DNA from: Streptomyces sp. NBC_01233
Lineage (GTDB): Bacteria; Actinomycetota; Actinomycetes; Streptomycetales; Streptomycetaceae
Assembly: GCF_035989305.1 (NCBI RefSeq)
Contig: NZ_CP108514.1
Span: forward strand, 5,622,501 to 5,686,500
Length of the DNA: 64,000 bases
Direction of reading: 5' to 3'
Shown: positions 16,091-22,932 of the stretch, piece after piece
Layout of the letters: the number at the start of each line of letters is the position of its first letter
Numbering within the stretch: position 1 is the stretch's first letter
Translations under genes and position numbers: made by a program
The notes under the pieces: model-generated
The model's database searches: none
What the model was told of the DNA's origin: nothing
Seen by the model: the letters and a program-made list of their open reading frames with translations, nothing else

Positions 16091-16310
16091 GGCGTGTCCC
16101 GACTTCTGCACGCCACGGGGGGTGACCGTGACGCGTGACGGTCCGCGCCGCGCCGCGCCGCGCGGCGGGCGTCCCCGCGCGGGGCGCGGAGCCACCCGCC
16201 GCGCGGTGGTTGTGGTTGCGCCCGCGTCCGCGTCCGGTGGCCCCGCGCGGGGCGCGGACCCACCGGCCACGGCCGCTCTATGCCCCACCTACCGGTCAGA
16301 GCGCCGCCGC

Positions 16311-16519
16311 GCCGCGCGTCGGGCTACCGCCCGACGCGCGGCAGCGCGCCCACCGTGGGTTTCTGCGGCAGGCGCGCTGTTCTCGACGCAGATCAAGCTA
16401 TGCGTGTGAGTGCCCCGGGGCTGACGCCCCGGGGCACTCCCACGCGCTTGGCCGCGCCTTGCGGCGCGGCGAGCCGCGCGCAGGGCGCGCGGCGGGGCCG
16501 CGCCTTGCGGCGCGGCCCC
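16311..16519. other. Array of five strong hairpins at the left end of the insert
   Basis: Perfect stems at 16311-16342 (14 bp), 16408-16439 (14 bp), 16451-16470 (8 bp), 16473-16493 (9 bp) and 16494-16519 (11 bp), all with 3-4 nt loops (TACC, TGAC, TTGC, AGG, TTGC). The last ends 15 nt from the stop of the secreted-protein gene and can serve as its terminator. The rest of 16103-16533 is GC-skewed low-complexity DNA with no supportable gene. Confidence 0.8.
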
Positions 16520-16533
16520 GTCACTGTCGTGGT

Positions 16534-16860
16534 TCAGGTGGCGATGTAGTGGAAGCCGCCGACGGCGGGGGCGGTCCCCGTGAACGGGCCGATCGGCGTG
16601 CCGGTGCAGGTCGTGTCGGCGGGCAGGTACAGCGTGATCGAGGAGCCGCTGTTGAGAACCGCCCGAATGGAGTTGGCGGGGACGGTCAGGCAGCCGGTGT
16701 CCAGGACGTCGCCCGTCTTCACGCCGAGGGCGTCCTCGAAGTCGCCGACGTCGGCGAGGACGCGGGCAGGGGCGGCGCTGGCGGGGGTAGCGGCGAAGCC
16801 GCCGAGGGCGAGCACGGCGGCGGAACCGGCCGCGAGCATCGCGATCTTCTTTCGCAACAT
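16534..16860 (-). CDS. Small secreted protein, unknown function
   Basis: 108 aa. A clear signal peptide MLRKKIAMLAAGSAAVLALG ends at the Ala-x-Ala site TPASA, giving a mature protein of about 80 residues. The mature part has two cysteines (TGCLTV and TTCTGTP), likely one disulfide, and many Thr/Gly. AAGGGAACGG lies upstream of the ATG. It is followed by the hairpin array. I do not recognise the family. It may be cargo of the insert. Confidence 0.75.
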   Translation of the reverse strand: MLRKKIAMLAAGSAAVLALGGFAATPASAAPARVLADVGDFEDALGVKTGDVLDTGCLTVPANSIRAVLNSGSSITLYLPADTTCTGTPIGPFTGTAPAVGGFHYIAT

Positions 16861-17150
16861 GACGTTCCGTTCCCTTCGTTGGGTCGGGTTGGCCGCTTGC
16901 GCGTGGGGGACGTTCGGCGCATATATCTACGGCCGTTTTGGTCCATTCGAACGTAACGCCGATGTTTCCAACTCCGCTACGCCTTGCGCATGGTCGGTTG
17001 CGGTATGTCTGATTCCGCCCCGGTCATATGCCGAGCGATCATGCAGCGGTGCAGGCCGGCTGTTCGAACGCGACCGTTATGGACTGGTGTTGCCCGTTGT
17101 GGCGGGGGGTTTCGGCCATGCCGGGCGCCGTATGCCGTTGGTATATGCCG

Positions 17151-17183
17151 GGCGCCCCCGCTCCGGAGGGGAGCGGGGGCGCC
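17151..17183. terminator. Terminator after the DUF397 gene
   Basis: 14-bp stem GGCGCCCCCGCTCC / GGAGCGGGGGCGCC with a 5-nt loop, 37 nt beyond the DUF397 stop codon. The 290 nt from here to the secreted-protein gene hold only its promoter region and no supportable gene. Confidence 0.75.
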
Positions 17184-17219
17184 GTTGTATGCAGTTCGTT
17201 TGCCCCAACCGACCGGGGG

Positions 17220-17432
17220 CTACGGCCGGAAGTCGCCCGCGTCGAGGCCACGGAGGAAGCCCTCCCAGCCGTCAGGCGTGAAGACCAGGACCGGGCCGCC
17301 GGGGTTCTTGCTGTCGCGGGTGACGACCGCGCGACGGTGGCGTACGTGGGCGACCTCTACGCACTGCCCTTCGCCGCTGCTGCGGCTGCTCTTGACGAAG
17401 CTGGCGTTGGCGAGGTCGTCGGGGGTGATCAT
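17220..17432 (-). CDS. DUF397 protein
   Basis: 70 aa. The family pattern is clear: FVKSSRSSGEGQCVEVAH, then TRDSKNPGGPVLVFTPDGWEGF (marker residues Ser-Ser, Cys-Val-Glu-Val, Arg-Asp-Ser-Lys, W). DUF397 proteins are Streptomyces partners of XRE-DUF5753 regulators (whiJ/abaA-like loci) and are thought to modulate them, possibly as antitoxin-like or anti-repressor proteins. The ATG overlaps the stop of the upstream XRE gene (ATGA), so both are co-translated. Confidence 0.93.
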   Translation of the reverse strand: MITPDDLANASFVKSSRSSGEGQCVEVAHVRHRRAVVTRDSKNPGGPVLVFTPDGWEGFLRGLDAGDFRP

Positions 17433-18307
17433 GCTGCCTTCTCCTGTTCCTGCGTGAGCTGAGCCATCACGGTGCTGATGAGCCCTAGCGAGTCGTCGGG
17501 GCTGAGAGCCCTGCGCCCCAGGGTGTCGAACGTGCTGGTGTAGTCGCCGAGTTGCGCTTGCTGCTCCTGTAGCCGGTGCTTGGCCATGCTGTCGGGATAG
17601 ACGATCTCGGGATGGTCCGCGCCGGGGAAGGTCAGCATGGCGTAGCTGCCGCACGCCATTCCTGGGTGCGCACCGGCCGCAAAGGGGATGACTCGCAGGC
17701 TGATCTGCGGCTGTTTGGCCAACTCTTGGAGGTGGCGCAGTTGCTCGGCCATGAGGTGCGGTCCGCCGACGTGACGCCGTAGGGCGGCCTCGTCCATGAT
17801 CGCGGTCACGTGCAGCGGGCTGGGCTTGGTCAGGAGTTCCTGCCGTCCCATGCGGGCACGCACGCGCCGTTCAATCACATCCGGCGAGGCGTTCGGCAGC
17901 ACGCCGCCGATGACGGCCCGCGCGTAGGGCTCGGTCTGGCAGAGGCCGGGCACGAACGCCGCCTCCCAGTTGAGGACGCTCCGGGCCTCCCGTTCGAGCT
18001 CCATGTAGAGGGTGTATTCGGGGCGTAGCTGCGCCTGATCGGAGCGCTTGCCGCGCTGCGGTTTGGCTTGCTCCCACAGCTTCATGATGTGAGCGCGCAA
18101 CGCGGGTTTGACCCGGTAGAAGTCCAGCAGCGCGATCAGCGTGCGCAGTTGCGGGCGGCCCTCCCAGTTCTCGATGCGGTACAGGGTGGCGGAACTGACG
18201 GCCGTCTTGCTGATCGCATCGTCCTGGCTGAACCCGGCAGCCTTGCGAGCGCGCGTGAGTTCCAACGCCAGGCGAACAAGGGACACCCTCTCCAGGGTTG
18301 TGGTCAC
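17429..18307 (-). CDS. XRE-family regulator with DUF5753 (WhiJ-like)
   Basis: 292 aa from the GTG at 18305-18307. N-terminal helix-turn-helix LTRARKAAGFSQDDAISKTA (residues 14-70) and a C-terminal DUF5753 domain with the typical FVPGLCQTEPYARAV, RRVRARMGRQELL and FAAGAHPGM. WhiJ-type proteins repress development genes and are antagonised by neighbouring small proteins. AAGGGA lies about 8 nt from this GTG; a TTG two codons upstream is also possible but is too close to the RBS. A 21-bp palindrome 80 nt upstream may be its operator. Confidence 0.92.
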   Translation of the reverse strand: MTTTLERVSLVRLALELTRARKAAGFSQDDAISKTAVSSATLYRIENWEGRPQLRTLIALLDFYRVKPALRAHIMKLWEQAKPQRGKRSDQAQLRPEYTLYMELEREARSVLNWEAAFVPGLCQTEPYARAVIGGVLPNASPDVIERRVRARMGRQELLTKPSPLHVTAIMDEAALRRHVGGPHLMAEQLRHLQELAKQPQISLRVIPFAAGAHPGMACGSYAMLTFPGADHPEIVYPDSMAKHRLQEQQAQLGDYTSTFDTLGRRALSPDDSLGLISTVMAQLTQEQEKAA

Positions 18308-18386
18308 GCTCAATGTCCCTTCTGGCTGCGTGAAGCGGTCAAGGGAGAGTTTGGCTCATGACTGCCCGCAAAGCCAAGTGGCTTCT

Positions 18387-18407
18387 CAAATGAAGGGACT
18401 TCATTTG
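18387..18407. promoter_or_regulatory. AT-rich palindrome, candidate operator of the WhiJ-like regulator
   Basis: CAAATGAAG and CTTCATTTG separated by GGA, a perfect 9-bp inverted repeat in a GC-rich setting. It lies in the 315-bp divergent region between the regulator and the resolvase-like gene. The rest of that region holds no supportable gene. Confidence 0.55.
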
Positions 18408-18622
18408 GAGGGGTTGCAGCCGATAGCCCGTCAGGGCCATGCTTGTGCTCAGCTTGGCACGCGCCGTGACGGGGCAGTGGCCGTGAGCTGAACGTGCCCT
18501 CTGTTGAGTGACGGGGTCGCGGGACTGCTCGGGTCGGGGCTTTGGCATCGCTGCCATGCGCACGTCGCAGCAGGGCGGCCCACGCCTTTCGGTGTGGCCC
18601 CGGACGACCGGGAGGACAGACT

Positions 18623-18991
18623 TTGATCCCCACCATCTACGGCTACGCGCGCTTGCTGCCCGGCGCGGATGCCAACGCCGAGTTATCGCGTGTGCGACGC
18701 AAGCTCAACGGCTTCGCAGGTCGGCGCGGTTTCAGGCTGATGGACGTGATGATGCTGGAGCGCCCTGGGGACCGGTTGGAGGTCTGGGCCGAACTGCTCT
18801 GGAGCTGTCGCCTGTTCAGGGTTTCGGACATCGTGGTCCCGTCGCTTGCGCATCTGCACGAGGACGAGCCGCTAGCAAGGTTCATGTGCGAAGACGTGGC
18901 CCGCTGGATCAGTGGCCGTGTGTGGATCGTTGGCACGCGGGGGCCGGTCGTCGCCGCCCGTGCGGAAGAACTCGGGGTGATGGCACGGTGA
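18623..18991 (+). CDS. Resolvase-like protein without catalytic serine, unknown function
   Basis: 122 aa. The TTG start has GGAGG 7 nt upstream. It begins IPTIYGYARLLPGADANAE, which resembles the first strand of serine recombinases (IGYARVST), but the serine is Leu. The following RLEVWAELLWSCRLFRVSDI and VVPSLAHLHEDEPLARFM correspond in layout to the recombinase core without the LDR-x-x-R arginines. It is too short for a DNA-binding domain. It overlaps the ATPase gene by GTGA and is probably a partner of it rather than an enzyme. The homology is inference from pattern only. Confidence 0.6.
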   Translation: MIPTIYGYARLLPGADANAELSRVRRKLNGFAGRRGFRLMDVMMLERPGDRLEVWAELLWSCRLFRVSDIVVPSLAHLHEDEPLARFMCEDVARWISGRVWIVGTRGPVVAARAEELGVMAR

Positions 18992-19554
18992 TCGAAGGTC
19001 AGGCGTTTCTCGGAGCGACATCCGTGAAGCTGCACGCGACGCCCAAGGCGGCCCATTTCGCCCGGTCGTTGGTGTCGCACGCGCTAAGGGCGTGGGAGCT
19101 GGATTACGTCGCCGACGAGGCACGGTCGATCGTGTCGGAACTGGTTACCAATGCGGTCGAGGTCGGCCCCGGACCGATGCGCGACCCGAGCGGGTTGGCG
19201 CTGGTTGCGGTACAGGTGCGCGTGCAGGGCGGCGCACTGGTGATCGAGGTCTGGGACCGCCACCCGAAACTACCCGCCCCACGCACGGCAGGCGACGACG
19301 ACGAGAACGGCCGGGGGCTCCATCTGGTCGAGGCGTTCAGTAGCCGTTGGGGCGTATGGGAAGCCGAGAGCGGCGGCAAGATCGTGTGGGCGGATATCGA
19401 CATCGAGAAGCCCCCGGCCGTGTCGGTCGAGGGCGAACCGGTCAAGCTCCCCGACGAGGTGCTTTCCGCGCACGTCGTCGGCAGCGGAGCCGTGCACGAA
19501 ATGGCAGACGCAGCCCTTATGCATCGCTTCGTTGACGGTTGGGCGTTGCTCTGA
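18988..19554 (+). CDS. ATP-binding anti-sigma-factor-like protein (HATPase_c_2)
   Basis: 188 aa. N box EARSIVSELVTNAVEV and G box region NGRGLHLVEAFSSRWGV match RsbW/SpoIIAB-type kinase folds that are very abundant in Streptomyces. These bind or phosphorylate sigma or anti-anti-sigma factors. Its GTG start overlaps the stop of the resolvase-like gene. The position, divergent from an XRE-DUF5753/DUF397 pair, is that of whiJ-like loci. Confidence 0.88.
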   Translation: MIEGQAFLGATSVKLHATPKAAHFARSLVSHALRAWELDYVADEARSIVSELVTNAVEVGPGPMRDPSGLALVAVQVRVQGGALVIEVWDRHPKLPAPRTAGDDDENGRGLHLVEAFSSRWGVWEAESGGKIVWADIDIEKPPAVSVEGEPVKLPDEVLSAHVVGSGAVHEMADAALMHRFVDGWALL

Positions 19555-19683
19555 CGGGTCCGCCCCCGCAGCCACTACGGAGGCGGGGGCGGCGCGCGGT
19601 TTGGCGAAGGGTTTTTGGCCCTGGGGCGGGTGGGCCGCCCGCAGGGTTTTTGTACCGATCAGCTAGCGAGGAGCTGACAGCAC

Positions 19684-20136
19684 ATGCGGCAGGTTATCGG
19701 GCTCATGCGGCGCGCGGGAAGGCGGCTCGGGGTTTTGGGTAGGAAGCGGGGGCGGCACACGGCCGCGTATCTGGCCGAGGTGCGCCAGCAGCAGGCAGCA
19801 GCGCCCGAGCTGCCGCAGCGGCGGTGGCACGCGGGACCGGTCGCACCGGGGGAGTTTCGCCCGCAGACGGCAGTAGCAGCGGCGGGGGTGTCGCGGGCGC
19901 GCGGTGTGCTCACCGAGTTGCGGCGCGATACGACGCTAGGAGCGCGGGCGCGACGGCTGAGGACGGCACGCGGCGCGGAGCTTCACGTGATGGCTCGCGC
20001 GGCGTTGCCGGATGACGTGGCCGCGCTCGCAGGGCATCGGCGGGAAGTGGTGCCAGCGTCGACGCTGCCTAGTCGTTGGGCGGCCCCAGACGAGGCGCTG
20101 TTTCGGGCGCTGATCGACGGTTTGGCGCGGTTGTAG
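19684..20136 (+). CDS. Arg-rich hypothetical protein at the right end of the insert
   Basis: 150 aa, strongly basic in the first 40 residues (LMRRAGRRLGVLGRKRGRHT), with Ala/Arg-rich helices after. GAGGAG lies about 10 nt before the ATG. No family is recognised. It is the last gene before the 9-bp inverted end and the 12-bp repeat, so it is the only candidate for an unrecognised mobility protein; nothing in it shows a catalytic motif. Confidence 0.5.
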   Translation: MRQVIGLMRRAGRRLGVLGRKRGRHTAAYLAEVRQQQAAAPELPQRRWHAGPVAPGEFRPQTAVAAAGVSRARGVLTELRRDTTLGARARRLRTARGAELHVMARAALPDDVAALAGHRREVVPASTLPSRWAAPDEALFRALIDGLARL

Positions 20137-20236
20137 CAGTCACGCCCGCCAGCCGTTCACGGACAGGTCCCGGTCGGTGTGCTTGCTCCCCACCGGCCGG
20201 GGCCGCAGTCATTGCCCGCGTAGGTTTCGGGACACT

Positions 20237-20248
20237 CCCGGCCGAGCG
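20237..20248. repeat. Right copy of the 12-bp direct repeat bounding the NlpC/P60 insert
   Basis: CCCGGCCGAGCG; preceded by TCGGGACAC (20227-20235), the inverse of the 9-mer at the left end. See the copy at 16079-16090. Confidence 0.85.
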
Positions 20249-21058
20249 CCAGGCCGCCTGGGTCAGGCCCGAGCAGTCGAAGGACCCCGGGCCCGTCGCT
20301 CCCCAGACGTACGGCTTCCCGATCGCCCCGTACGCGAAGGCCACGGCGCGGGCCGCGCGGGAACCGTCGGAAGGCGGCGGCGGGGTGCTGCTCTTCGGGG
20401 CGGCGGGCGAGGCGGCGGGCGTCTCGGCCTCGTAGGCGGCGCGCTCCTCGGCGGTGAGCTTGGCCAGCAGGCGCTTGGCGGCGGTGAGCTTGTCCTCGAT
20501 CACGGCCTTGTGCGCGGCGAGTTCGTCCTGCTTGGAGCGGAGGTCGGAGAGCTGTCCGGCGGCCTGGTCCCGGAGTTTTCCGACCTCGTCGAGCCGGCGG
20601 CGCACGGTGGTGATCCCGGCGGCGTTGCGGTCGCCGGCGCGGGTGATGAAGGAGGCCTGGGAGAGGTACTCCTGCGGGTCGGCCGCCAGCGCGAGCTGCA
20701 CGGCGGTGCCCAGGGACCCGCTGCGGTACTGGGAGGCGGCGAGCGTGCCGAGCGCGCTGCGGGCGGTGTTGAGCTGGTCGGTCTTGCGGGCGGTCTCGTC
20801 GCGCAGGCCGGTCAGCGCGCGCTCGGCCTCGTCGGCCTTCTCCTTCGCCCCGTTGTACTGCTCGGTCGCCGCCTCGGCCTCCTCGTAGAGCCGGTCCACC
20901 TCCGACTTGACCTGGGAGGGGGTGGGCCGGGGATCGGCCTGGGAGGTGCCTTCGAAGGCGGTTGCGGTGGCAGCGCCCGCGAGGGCGAGGGTGGCGGCGG
21001 TCGTCCGTGCCGTGCCGCCGGAGAGCGGGCGCTGCCTGGGCTTTCGATGACTGGCCAC
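20237..21058 (-). pseudogene. NlpC/P60 endopeptidase gene, severed 5' part
   Basis: 274 residues before the insert: signal peptide (TAATLALAGAATATAFEG), a long coiled coil (residues 45-215, rich in Ala/Glu/Lys as in RipA/PcsB-type hydrolases), a Pro/Ser linker, then the start of the C40 domain with GKPYVWGATGPGSFDCSGLT, catalytic Cys262. The gene breaks after Arg-Ser-Ala-Gly. Such enzymes cut peptidoglycan stem peptides. The frame runs on for 56 codons into the insert, so a truncated product lacking the His could still be made. GTG start at 21056-21058. Confidence 0.92.
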
Positions 21059-21178
21059 GGGGGCCTCACGTCCTTCCCCTGTGCTGACGCTGGGTCTTGG
21101 GGGAGGACGCTAAGCCTGAAAGTAACGGGCCGATGTCGGGATGATCCGAACTGATCGGATATGGCGGATCGGTATCCG

Positions 21179-21532
21179 TCAGTGCCAGAGGACGGCGATA
21201 AAGATATTGATCACGGTCAGTCCGCCGACCGCGCCGAACAGTGCCTTGTCGACCGTCTCCTCGTCGCGCTTGACGTAGACGAGGGCGAGGATCACGAAGA
21301 GGATCGCGAGCTTCACGCCGACCTTGACGTTGTTGACCGGCGTTCCGTCCATCTGGTTGAAGCCGACCAGGAGTACGCCCGTCACGAGCATGGTGAGGGC
21401 GCCGTGCAGCATGGCCGGCGTGAAGCGGGCGGTGCCCGCGCCCATCGCCTTCATCTGGGTCAGGAAACCGCCGAGCAGCGAGGCGATCCCGATGATGTGC
21501 AGGCCGACGAAGACATTGATGAGTACGTCCAT
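21179..21532 (-). CDS. Small integral membrane protein
   Basis: 117 aa with four hydrophobic helices (VFVGLHIIGIASLLGGF, MLHGALTMLVTGVLLVG, KLAILFVILALVYV, LFGAVGGLTVINIFIAV). The pattern, with His in the first two helices, recalls small cytochrome-like or DUF-type membrane proteins common in Streptomyces, but no function is known. It follows the hydrolase gene by 26 nt on the same strand and may be in its operon. The ATG at 21530-21532 is used. Confidence 0.8.
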   Translation of the reverse strand: MDVLINVFVGLHIIGIASLLGGFLTQMKAMGAGTARFTPAMLHGALTMLVTGVLLVGFNQMDGTPVNNVKVGVKLAILFVILALVYVKRDEETVDKALFGAVGGLTVINIFIAVLWH

Positions 21533-21558
21533 GCGGTCGAGCGTACGGGGCGGTCCGA

Positions 21559-22461
21559 TCAGCCCAGGAAGCGGACCAGCTCCTCGGTCACGGCCTCCGG
21601 CCGCTCCTCCGGAAGGTAGTGGCCGCTGCCGTCGACGCGGACGACCCGGGTGTCGGTGCCGAGCGCCGGCACGGCGGCGAGCAGCCGCTCGTAGTTGCTG
21701 TGCTCGCCGCCGAGCGCGAGCAGCGGGACGGTCACGGGGGAGTAGCCGGCGAGGTCGTCGATGTCCTGGCGGAAGGCGCGGTACCAGGCGTTGCCGGCGC
21801 GGATCGCGTCCGGAGAGTCGTACGCGCGGGCGTACACGGCGCGGGAGCGGGCGTCGATGGACGCCGGGTCGGTGGTCATGGCCGTGAACAGCCAGTCCAG
21901 CAGCAGGTGGTAGCGGCCCGCCAGGAGCTGCTCGGGCAGGCCCTGCACCTGGTTGAAGGCGAACCACCACAGGTGGCGGAGGCCGGGCCGGGGCAGCAGA
22001 GGCATCTGCGCCCATGCCTCCTCGGGGTGCGAGACGTCGAGGAGGGCGAGTCGGCCGGTGGCCCCGGGGTGGTTGGCGGCGAAGGCGTAGGCGACCATCG
22101 CGCCGATGTCGTGGCCCGCGATGTGGGCCCGTTCCAGGCCGAGGTGGGTGAGCAGGGCCCGGACGTCGGCGGCCATCGTCTTCTTGTCGTATCCGCCCTC
22201 CGGCTTGGCGGAGCCGCCCATGCCGCGCAGGTCCACGGCGATCACCCGGTGGCGGCGGGCCAGGGCGGGCATCACCTTGTGCCACTGCCACCAGGTCTGC
22301 GGCCAGCCGCCGAGCAGGACGAGCGGCTCGCCGCTGCCGCCCTCCACGTAGTGCAGGCGGGTGCCGTTGACCTCGGCGTGGTGGCTGGTGAAGCCGCCGT
22401 CGAGGGAGGCGGCGAGGGAGGCGTCGTCGAGGGCGGTGGCGTCGGATGCGGCAGTGGGCAT
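21559..22461 (-). CDS. Alpha/beta hydrolase, epoxide hydrolase-like
   Basis: 300 aa. Oxyanion region LLGGWPQTWWQWHKV, nucleophile elbow AGHDIGA with Asp118 instead of Ser, cap domain rich in Trp, and catalytic His in GSGHYLPEERPE (near residue 279). An Asp nucleophile is characteristic of epoxide hydrolases and haloalkane dehalogenases; the HGWP-like segment favours the epoxide hydrolase side. It is divergent from an ArsR-type regulator, with three palindromic operators between, so its expression is probably repressed until a ligand is present. Confidence 0.88.
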   Translation of the reverse strand: MPTAASDATALDDASLAASLDGGFTSHHAEVNGTRLHYVEGGSGEPLVLLGGWPQTWWQWHKVMPALARRHRVIAVDLRGMGGSAKPEGGYDKKTMAADVRALLTHLGLERAHIAGHDIGAMVAYAFAANHPGATGRLALLDVSHPEEAWAQMPLLPRPGLRHLWWFAFNQVQGLPEQLLAGRYHLLLDWLFTAMTTDPASIDARSRAVYARAYDSPDAIRAGNAWYRAFRQDIDDLAGYSPVTVPLLALGGEHSNYERLLAAVPALGTDTRVVRVDGSGHYLPEERPEAVTEELVRFLG

Positions 22462-22492
22462 GGGGGTGTCCTTGCGGAGGAGGGGCCGGATG

Positions 22493-22578
22493 ACCGTACG
22501 AAGATCCCGTACGGTTGATCAGAACTGTACGAGATCTTCGTACGGTGAGGCAAGGTCCGTACGAGATCTGCGTACAGT
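22493..22578. promoter_or_regulatory. Three 23-bp palindromic operators between hydrolase and ArsR genes
   Basis: Copies at 22493-22515, 22524-22546 and 22556-22578 share the half-sites CCGTACGAAGATC, CTGTACGAGATC and CCGTACGAGATC with inverted partners CGTACGGT or CGTACAGT. Starts are 31 and 32 bp apart, about three helical turns. The third copy lies 6 nt before the ArsR start codon. Confidence 0.82.
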
Positions 22579-22584
22579 TGGTGC

Positions 22585-22932
22585 ATGGCTGCCGCTGCTG
22601 AGCTGACCCACCCCGCCGCCGACCGCATCGAGCTGGTCGAGGTCCTGGCCGCGCTCGGGCATCCCGTGCGGCTGGAGATCGTCCGCAAGCTGGCCTCCGG
22701 CGCGGAGGCGTTCTGCGGCGAGGTCGTGCCGGACCTGCCCAGGTCGAGCGTCACGCACCACCTCAAGACGCTGCGCGAGAGCGGAGTGATCTGCCAGCGC
22801 CCCCACGGCCGCAAGCTCTACCTCGCGCTGCGCCGCGACGATCTGGACGAGTGCTTCCCCGGTCTGCTGGAACTCGTCCTGGCCTGTCGGTCCCGCCCCC
22901 TAGACTCGGAATGCGATGAGCAGCCTCTTTGA
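22585..22932 (+). CDS. ArsR-family regulator
   Basis: 115 aa. Winged helix: LAALGHPVRLEIVRKLASG, then the recognition helix PRSSVTHHLKTLRESGVI and the wing QRPHGRKLYLALRRDDL. No typical metal-binding Cys set is seen, so the ligand is probably organic, fitting the divergent hydrolase. It overlaps pcrA by 17 nt, so some pcrA expression may come from this promoter. The ATG at 22585 has no strong RBS; the mRNA leader is probably very short. Confidence 0.92.
   Translation: MAAAAELTHPAADRIELVEVLAALGHPVRLEIVRKLASGAEAFCGEVVPDLPRSSVTHHLKTLRESGVICQRPHGRKLYLALRRDDLDECFPGLLELVLACRSRPLDSECDEQPL

Larger units (their letters stand above)
16091..20236. mobile_element. 4.15-kb insert in an NlpC/P60 gene carrying a whiJ-like set, no integrase
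   Basis: Bounded by 12-bp direct repeats, with GTGTCCCGA at 16094-16102 and its inverse TCGGGACAC at 20227-20235. Removing the insert and one repeat copy restores the peptidase frame exactly. It carries a secreted small protein, DUF397 protein, XRE-DUF5753 regulator, resolvase-like protein, anti-sigma-type ATPase and an Arg-rich protein. I see no transposase or integrase, so movement must have depended on functions supplied elsewhere, or the recombinase has been lost. Confidence 0.75.

Noticed and set aside
16135..16956. Long plus-strand frame across the hairpin array
   Set aside because: Mostly Arg/Gly/Ala translation of GC-rich hairpins, no RBS; it runs antisense to the secreted-protein gene.
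21059..21178. c-di-AMP riboswitch before the NlpC/P60 gene
   Set aside because: The gap is only 120 nt and none of the ydaO conserved blocks are visible.
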